Source of the DNA: Mesomycoplasma molare
Lineage (GTDB): Bacteria; Bacillota_I; Bacilli_A; Mycoplasmatales; Metamycoplasmataceae
NCBI RefSeq assembly: GCF_024918955.1
Contig: NZ_CP103423.1
Coordinates: 310,001 to 374,000 of the forward strand
Length of the DNA stretch: 64,000 nucleotides
Direction: 5' to 3'
Position 1 is the first letter of the stretch. The number at the start of each line of letters is the position of its first letter. Of the stretch, positions 58,301 to 64,000 are shown piece after piece. The position numbers were made by a program, and so were the translations under genes. The notes beneath the pieces are model-generated. The model was given only the letters and a program-made list of their open reading frames with translations. It was not told where the DNA came from and made no database searches.

Positions 58301-60698
58301 CGTTTTAACATTTGTGAATGGCTCAAATGATAATTACAATTCAGAAATTAAATTTAGTTTCCCATTAGTTGCCAGAGGACAATCTAGATTTTTATTTAAT
58401 ATGTATCAAAATGGATTAGAAAATAATATAAAAACAGTTTCAGAAAATTTTGATATTCCAGTAAATGGTAAAATTCAAACTAATCCAGCTTATTTATTCG
58501 CAAGATTCGGTACTAATATTTTAAATTCGAATCAGTTATTTGAAAGTCCTGAATTTATATTTTTAAATGAACAAAATCAAATTTCATCTAATGATGAATT
58601 AAGAAATGCATTTAATAGTAAAAATATAGAAAAAATTAAATCTTTAGTTAATAAAATAGCATTTAATACTCCTTCTAAAAATTTTGAGAGTTCTGAAAAC
58701 GGAACTAATTTATATTTTGCTTTTTCTAATTCTATATCTGTAATTGAATTAACAACAAATGCTAATAGAAAAGAAAAAACAATAGCATTTAATAATTTAA
58801 AAAACTTTTTTGAATTTGCATCTATAGACTTTTCAAAAGCTACATTAGTAAATGTTAAAACTAATTCTTTGACTTCAAAACAGGAACCAACTTTTAATTG
58901 AGATATTGAATATGTAAAAACAAAATTTAATTTTGATAAATTTAAAGAATCATTATTAGCCAATGAAAAAGAACAAGCTTCTAAAAAAGAGGAAATTAGA
59001 AATGCTTCAGAACAATTCATTGCGAATGAATTAATGAAAAGATTTAGAAAAACTCATTATTTTTTAACAATTAAGGATTTTAATCCTATAAAAGAATTAG
59101 TTAATAATCAGGCTATATTTTCAAAAGAATTTGGAATTGAAATGCATAACCCTGATTTTCTAGAAGGTATAGTTTTTGATTTAAATGCTTTTTCTAAAGT
59201 TGATCAGGAAATTAAATATGATGCCAATAAATTACAAAGTATTTTAAAAGATTTTATTATAAAAACTTTAGAACACGAAAATAATTTAAGCGAAATTTTA
59301 GAAACAATTAATACTCAAGATTTATATAGATTAATCGGTAATATAATTACCTGAAAAAATAACGGAATTGCACAAAGGATAACATTAGGAGAATTAGTTT
59401 TCAACTCTTTTAATAATGGAAAACCAAGTACAGATGTTATTAATTATAATTTAACAAGAGTTGAACCATCTATTTCAGACAAATTTACTGATTATATTTA
59501 CAGTATTGCAGAAACTTTAACAAGAGATTATGTTCAAACAACTTATGTACCAAGTTTTTCTGATTTTGGTAATTTACCAAATTATTTAAAGGGATTAAGT
59601 GAAAGTAAAACCGGTTTAGATTATGTAGTTGATGCTACAGAATTAAGAATTTGAAATGAAAGAAAAAACAATTTTGACGTTTCTGCCTCAAGTATTTCTC
59701 AAGCTGGTAGAGCAATTAAATTTGAAGAATATATACCTTTAACTAAAAATATTTATATAGAAGCAGCAGAAACAATTGAGCAGTACAGACAAATAATTTC
59801 TATATATAGACAACAAGTTCAAGAAATTATGTTAAATTCTTCAGATGGTAGAGATAGAAGTAAAGAAATTGAAGAATTGGACAAAAAAATAAAAGAAATT
59901 ACAAGCAAAATAAAAGAAGCAACAGACAGAAGATTTGATAAAGTAATACCTATTAAAAATAAAATTTATGGTTCTTATATTAGTAGAAATATAACTCCTA
60001 GAGACGATGATAAAACATCATCATACTTTGGGAATTTTATGACTAGAAATAATGGTTACTTTAAAGATAAAGTAGAAAAAGAAAAAATAGGTTTAGAGTT
60101 ATATGACGATCAAAGAAATGAAATAGTTGACAATACTATAAGATTAAAAGATTTTGATGGTAATAAAATTAACACTAGAGCAAAAGCTTTTTTTGTATCT
60201 CAAGTGTTAAATTATGGTGTCGGAAATAGAAAAGTTTCGGGTCTTTTTAGAAATAAAGAAAAAGATGCAGTAGCTTTATATGGTTTTGTCAAAAACGAAG
60301 AAGCTAATAAGATAAAAAGAATTAGATTTACAGATATTTTTACAAATGAAGTGAAATATTTAGAAGTGAATTTTAAAGATACTAATAATCTATTTTATTT
60401 ATCAAAACAAGGAGATATTAATTCAAAAGTAACACTTAATGACTTGGGTTATTCATCTTGGGTTTCTGATTATGGAATTATGGCGAAATATAGAGATACA
60501 CTATTAAAACCTAAACATAAATATTTTGTCGATTTTGTGGATGAAAATAATAATTTTGTTTCTGAAGTTTCTTTAGGAGATTTAAGTAGTATTTCTGAAA
60601 ACGGAAAAACAGACTTACAAGCTTCTATCAAGATGTATAAAAACGAAAGTAACAAAACAATCATTGATATAGATTATCAATTTAATATAACAGGTTAG
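55344..60698 (+). CDS. PDxFFG protein with zinc-metalloprotease motif
   Basis: 1784 residues. N-terminal signal or anchor (LISSGIILTSSAAAIGGAFLF, first 40 residues), no lipobox. The family motif PDAFFG is at about 197-202. A zincin motif HEYGHH is at about 608-613 (AHEYGHHFTLDQN), with Glu609 as catalytic base; the third zinc ligand is not certain, though FDEHSG further on is a candidate. A coiled coil is near residues 1490-1530 (KEIEELDKKIKEITSKIKEA). PDxFFG proteins are known only from mycoplasmas and have no established function. Followed by oppA after 11 bases, so released peptides may feed the Opp importer. Confidence 0.85.
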
Positions 60699-60709
60699 AA
60701 AGGAAAAAA

Positions 60710-63700
60710 ATGAATAAAAAACTTAGAAAAATTTTAATTAATTCTAGTGTAATTAATTTGCCTTTATTAGCCTTAATAGTTACTTCTTGTTCTAACTCAA
60801 CCGAAAATAATTTTGTAGATAAAAAGATTTCTAAAAATTATGATTTTGGTTTAGCCACTGAGCCAATTAATAATTTAAATTATATTCGCTATAAATCTTT
60901 AGATAAAGTTTTACCAGCACTAATTGATCCTTTTGCTAAATCAGGACCTAGCGCTAATTTAAAATCAATAATAAATGTAAATGATTTTAATATGGTTATG
61001 ATAGATACATCAAATACTAAAGATGAAAAAGGTAATGATTCAAATAATTTTAATGATTTCTTTAAATTAAAAAGCGAATTAGAAACAAATGATGGTTATG
61101 GTAGAGTAACTGGTTCGTTTTTAAGACTAGCAGATATTGGTTTTGTTGGGGGACTTGGCAAAAGTTCAATAGGTGATTTAAGAAGAAACGCTTCCATATA
61201 CGCCTTTAGAAGTCCTAAGAATTCTAATAATTATTTTGCTTTTACAGGTTTTGTTAACAATAAACAAAATCTTTGAAGTAATGGAGATATTATAAGTGCT
61301 CAGGACTTAAGGGATTATTTAGAGTATATTTTGGATTTAAATACAGGTTCTCAAAGATTAGATCAAGTTCGTAAATATGGAATTAGAAGCACAGAAAGAT
61401 TTATAAATGCTCAAAAAGATTATTTACAAAAATTTAATAAAATTTATCAAAACCCTTGAGGTCGTAGAAAATATATATTGAATGAAAGAAATGAGTATAT
61501 TCAAGATCCAAATCAAGAAGTGTGAACATCACAAACCAAAGATAAACAAGGTAATCCTTTAGACACAAAAGAAGTCGAAGAAATAAAAGCCGCTGCATTA
61601 GATTTTGGTTTTTATACAGGACAACTCTTTTTAGACTATTCTAATGAAATAATTAATGCCAATTTAAAATATAATCCTAGTTTTAAATTAGCATTGCGTA
61701 ATGAAAGTCAAAAGTTTAAAATTTTAGTTAATGAAAATGCAAAAGATGAAAAAGATAAATTTCAAGATATTACTTTAGTTCCAAATGTATTTGTGAATCC
61801 GTATCAAGAATTTTCACAAACACAAGATAATATTTTTGCTAAATATAAACAATTAGCAGAATCGGAAAATAGTTTTTCTTTGATTTTTGATGAAAACAAA
61901 ACACCAAGTATTATATATTTAATTGCAAGTATTTATACTAATTTATACCCAGCAAATAGAAAATACATTGAAACTGTTGCTGGCGGAATTGATAAATTTG
62001 GTTCAGAACCAAAGAAATTTTTAACAAGTGGAGCATTTAAAATAAATCAAGATGAAATCATATTAGGTCCACAAGGACAAATCGTTTTAGAAAAAAATAA
62101 AGATTATTACGATTCTAAAAATACAATTTCTAATAAGATAAAAATCTACTTCTCAACAGATAGAAATACAAATGCTACATTTTTTGAAGATGGTTATATT
62201 TCTCAAACATATATTCCAGCTTCAAAAATAAATAAATATTGATCAAGTGAAGAATACAAAAATTATTTAAATAAAAATCAAGGTTATGGAACAATTGCTT
62301 ATGGTTTTAATTTAGATAATGAAACAAATGCTAATAGTTATATTCAAGATCAAGATTTAAGAAATGCAATTTACTATTCAATAAATAGAGAAGATGCTAT
62401 AAAATACGTTGGTTGAGACTTTTCATTCCCCGTAAATACTTGAACTTCTTATGGTCAATATAGAACATTCGATGGTAAAAACATTGAAACTTATTTTGGA
62501 GATTTAAGTTCGAATGCAAAAAATAATAAAGAATTTCAATTACAAAATTATGACTTTTTAGTTCATTTATCAAAAGGATATACTTTTGAAAAAACAATAA
62601 GAGGTGATTTTGCTTTTGATAAAGAAACAGCTCAATATTATCTAGAGCGTTTTAAAAGTAAACACCCTAATTTAAAACAAGTTCATCTAACATTTTTAAA
62701 CAATTCTTCAGATGAACAAAAAAAAGCTGGACTATTTTTGAAAGAATCAGTTTTAAAAGTTTTAGGTTCATATGTTAATATTGAATTAAAAAGCTTACCA
62801 GAAAATACTTTTGCTTCCTTTATAGAAGAAGGTAAATATGACATAATTTATCAAAATTATGATAAATTAGGTGGTTCAGGTGCTCATGATTATGTTTCGG
62901 TATTTTTTGCTAATGATGAAATTGATAGCTTATTACAAAAAAATATAGCATTTAAAGAAAATCCTGTAGGTTCTTACACTTATGGTGAATATATAGCTAA
63001 TTTATTGTTAGATCAAATTGATAGTAAATCATCAAATCAAGAAAAAATTCAAAATATTTTAAATTCTTATTTACTAAATATAGATAATAAATTGAAATCT
63101 ATTGATGAATTAAATAGCGAATATACTTTATTAAAAAATAAAGAAAACCTTTCCAATTTAGAAATATCATCATTCGCTTCTAAATCTAGTTTATTATTAA
63201 GTGATGCATTTGCTAAAGAATTAAATGAAAATGAAGTAAAAATATATAACGCATTTTTCATAAAAAGTGCATTAGAGTATTTTTTAATTAATAATAACAA
63301 CATTAAAATCAGTCGTCTCAAAAAGATGTACATTAATTATATAACTAACTTTTTTACCGTTGATCAAATTGCAAATATTACCAAAGATACAAAACAAAGA
63401 TTAAAATTCAATCAATCAATAACTAAAGAAAATTATGTTTCATTAGATTTTTGAAATAAATTTATTGAATTATCACTGCAACTAAATACAGAAAATAGAA
63501 ATAATTATTCTGATAGAATTTCTGCTTTCTTTTCCGGAAATTTCACTGAAGCTGAATTTAAAGAAGGTTGAACTCAAGAATTAGTATACTTATTTATTGG
63601 AGAATTAGAAAAGATTATAAGAGATGGTGCTTTTGTGGTTCCTTTAATGGAAGTGGATACTAATTGAGAAATAACAAAAGTTGCGGGTGTAGATTCTTTA

Positions 63701-63775
63701 TATACATTCGCTTTACAATATGCCTACGATTTCACTAATCCACCATTAGCTGGATTACCTAGAAAGAGAGTTTAA
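60710..63775 (+). CDS. oppA: Oligopeptide ABC transporter substrate-binding lipoprotein
   Basis: 1021 residues. Signal peptide with lipobox LIVTSC at about residue 27. Typical mycoplasma OppA length, much longer than in other bacteria. SBP family 5 features include FTSGAFKI-like LTSGAFKINQDEIILGPQG, LRNAIYYSINREDAIKYVG and YDIIYQNYDKLGGSGAHDY. It captures peptides at the surface for the OppBCDF pore. GAAAGGAAAAAA before ATG. Identity rests on these motifs and on the oppB start directly after. Confidence 0.88.
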
Positions 63776-63776
63776 A

Positions 63777-64000
63777 ATGGAATTAATAAAGAAAAAAATA
63801 GATAATAAAAAGTATTATTATGATAATAATTTAGTTTATTTTACTAATAATAGAAATAAAGATTTGTCTTTAAAAGACAAGTTTTTAGCTATTGATTCTC
63901 CTTTTCTAAAAACCTTTATAAGATTTTCAAAAATTCTCTTAGAATTCTTTATCATTGGATTAATTGTTATTACAATAACTTTCTTTTTAATTAATGCAGT
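63777..64000 (+). CDS. oppB: Oligopeptide ABC transporter permease OppB (partial)
   Basis: 75 codons to the window edge. A hydrophilic N-terminus (KKKIDNKKYYYDNN) is followed by the first transmembrane helix EFFIIGLIVITITFFLINAV, as in mycoplasma OppB. The ATG begins one base after the oppA stop. The rest of the opp operon should lie to the right. Confidence 0.85.
   Translation, partial: MELIKKKIDNKKYYYDNNLVYFTNNRNKDLSLKDKFLAIDSPFLKTFIRFSKILLEFFIIGLIVITITFFLINA

Overview
The window comes from a mycoplasma (class Mollicutes). Base composition is extremely AT-rich. Dozens of clear reading frames, including rpoB, rpoC, glyA, topA and the conjugation ATPases, are continuous only if TGA is read as tryptophan (genetic code 4). 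Surface proteins are lipoproteins or carry N-terminal signal segments, and there is an F1-like ATPase gene set known only from mollicutes. The gene content resembles the Mycoplasmopsis/Metamycoplasma branch, but I cannot fix the species.

Positions 1 to about 21.9 kb: an integrative conjugative element (or integrated plasmid), all genes on the minus strand, cut by the left window edge. Read in the direction of transcription (high to low coordinate) it has a winged-helix protein, a non-coding origin-like block with a 12-bp hairpin, a HUH relaxase, a single-strand binding protein, topoisomerase I, a DNA methyltransferase, several small acidic proteins, a DnaQ exonuclease-BRCT fusion, a VirD4/TraG coupling protein, a ParA ATPase (frameshifted) with a small partner, a lipoprotein, two small membrane proteins (one pilin-like), a VirB6-like membrane protein, a VirB4/TraE ATPase and a large surface protein. 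Two patterns stand out: a nearly identical leader with tandem GGTWACC palindromes before four genes, and a common acidic C-terminal tail (ESEEDFGMTM) on otherwise different proteins, a candidate secretion signal. No integrase or transposase is visible in the window.

Positions 21.9 to 39.6 kb: a hairpin-rich non-coding boundary, then chromosomal housekeeping genes: RNase P RNA (minus), comEA-like, comEC and holA, a GH13-like protein that seems to lack its catalytic Asp, rplU-rpmA, rpoB-rpoC, tmRNA, a small minus-strand gene, a DeoR-type regulator followed by a Dps-like protein, rpmF and glyA.

Positions 39.6 to 48.2 kb: a seven-gene F1-like/X0 ATPase operon (type 2 of mollicutes), starting by overlap with the end of glyA. 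It has a polytopic membrane protein, small subunits (one gamma-like), a large anchored surface protein, and alpha-like and beta-like subunits. The gamma-like gene carries a one-base shift in a poly-A run right after its start codon.

Positions 48.1 to 64.0 kb: a PQ-loop membrane protein, ppa, rnhB, a TPP riboswitch with a ThiT-like thiamine transporter, a HAD phosphatase (minus), a lipoprotein sialidase, a 27-codon leader ORF plus terminator hairpin in front of a giant HEYGHH metalloprotease-like PDxFFG protein, then oppA and the start of oppB. The last four genes look like a surface nutrient-harvesting module: sialic acid release, proteolysis and peptide import.
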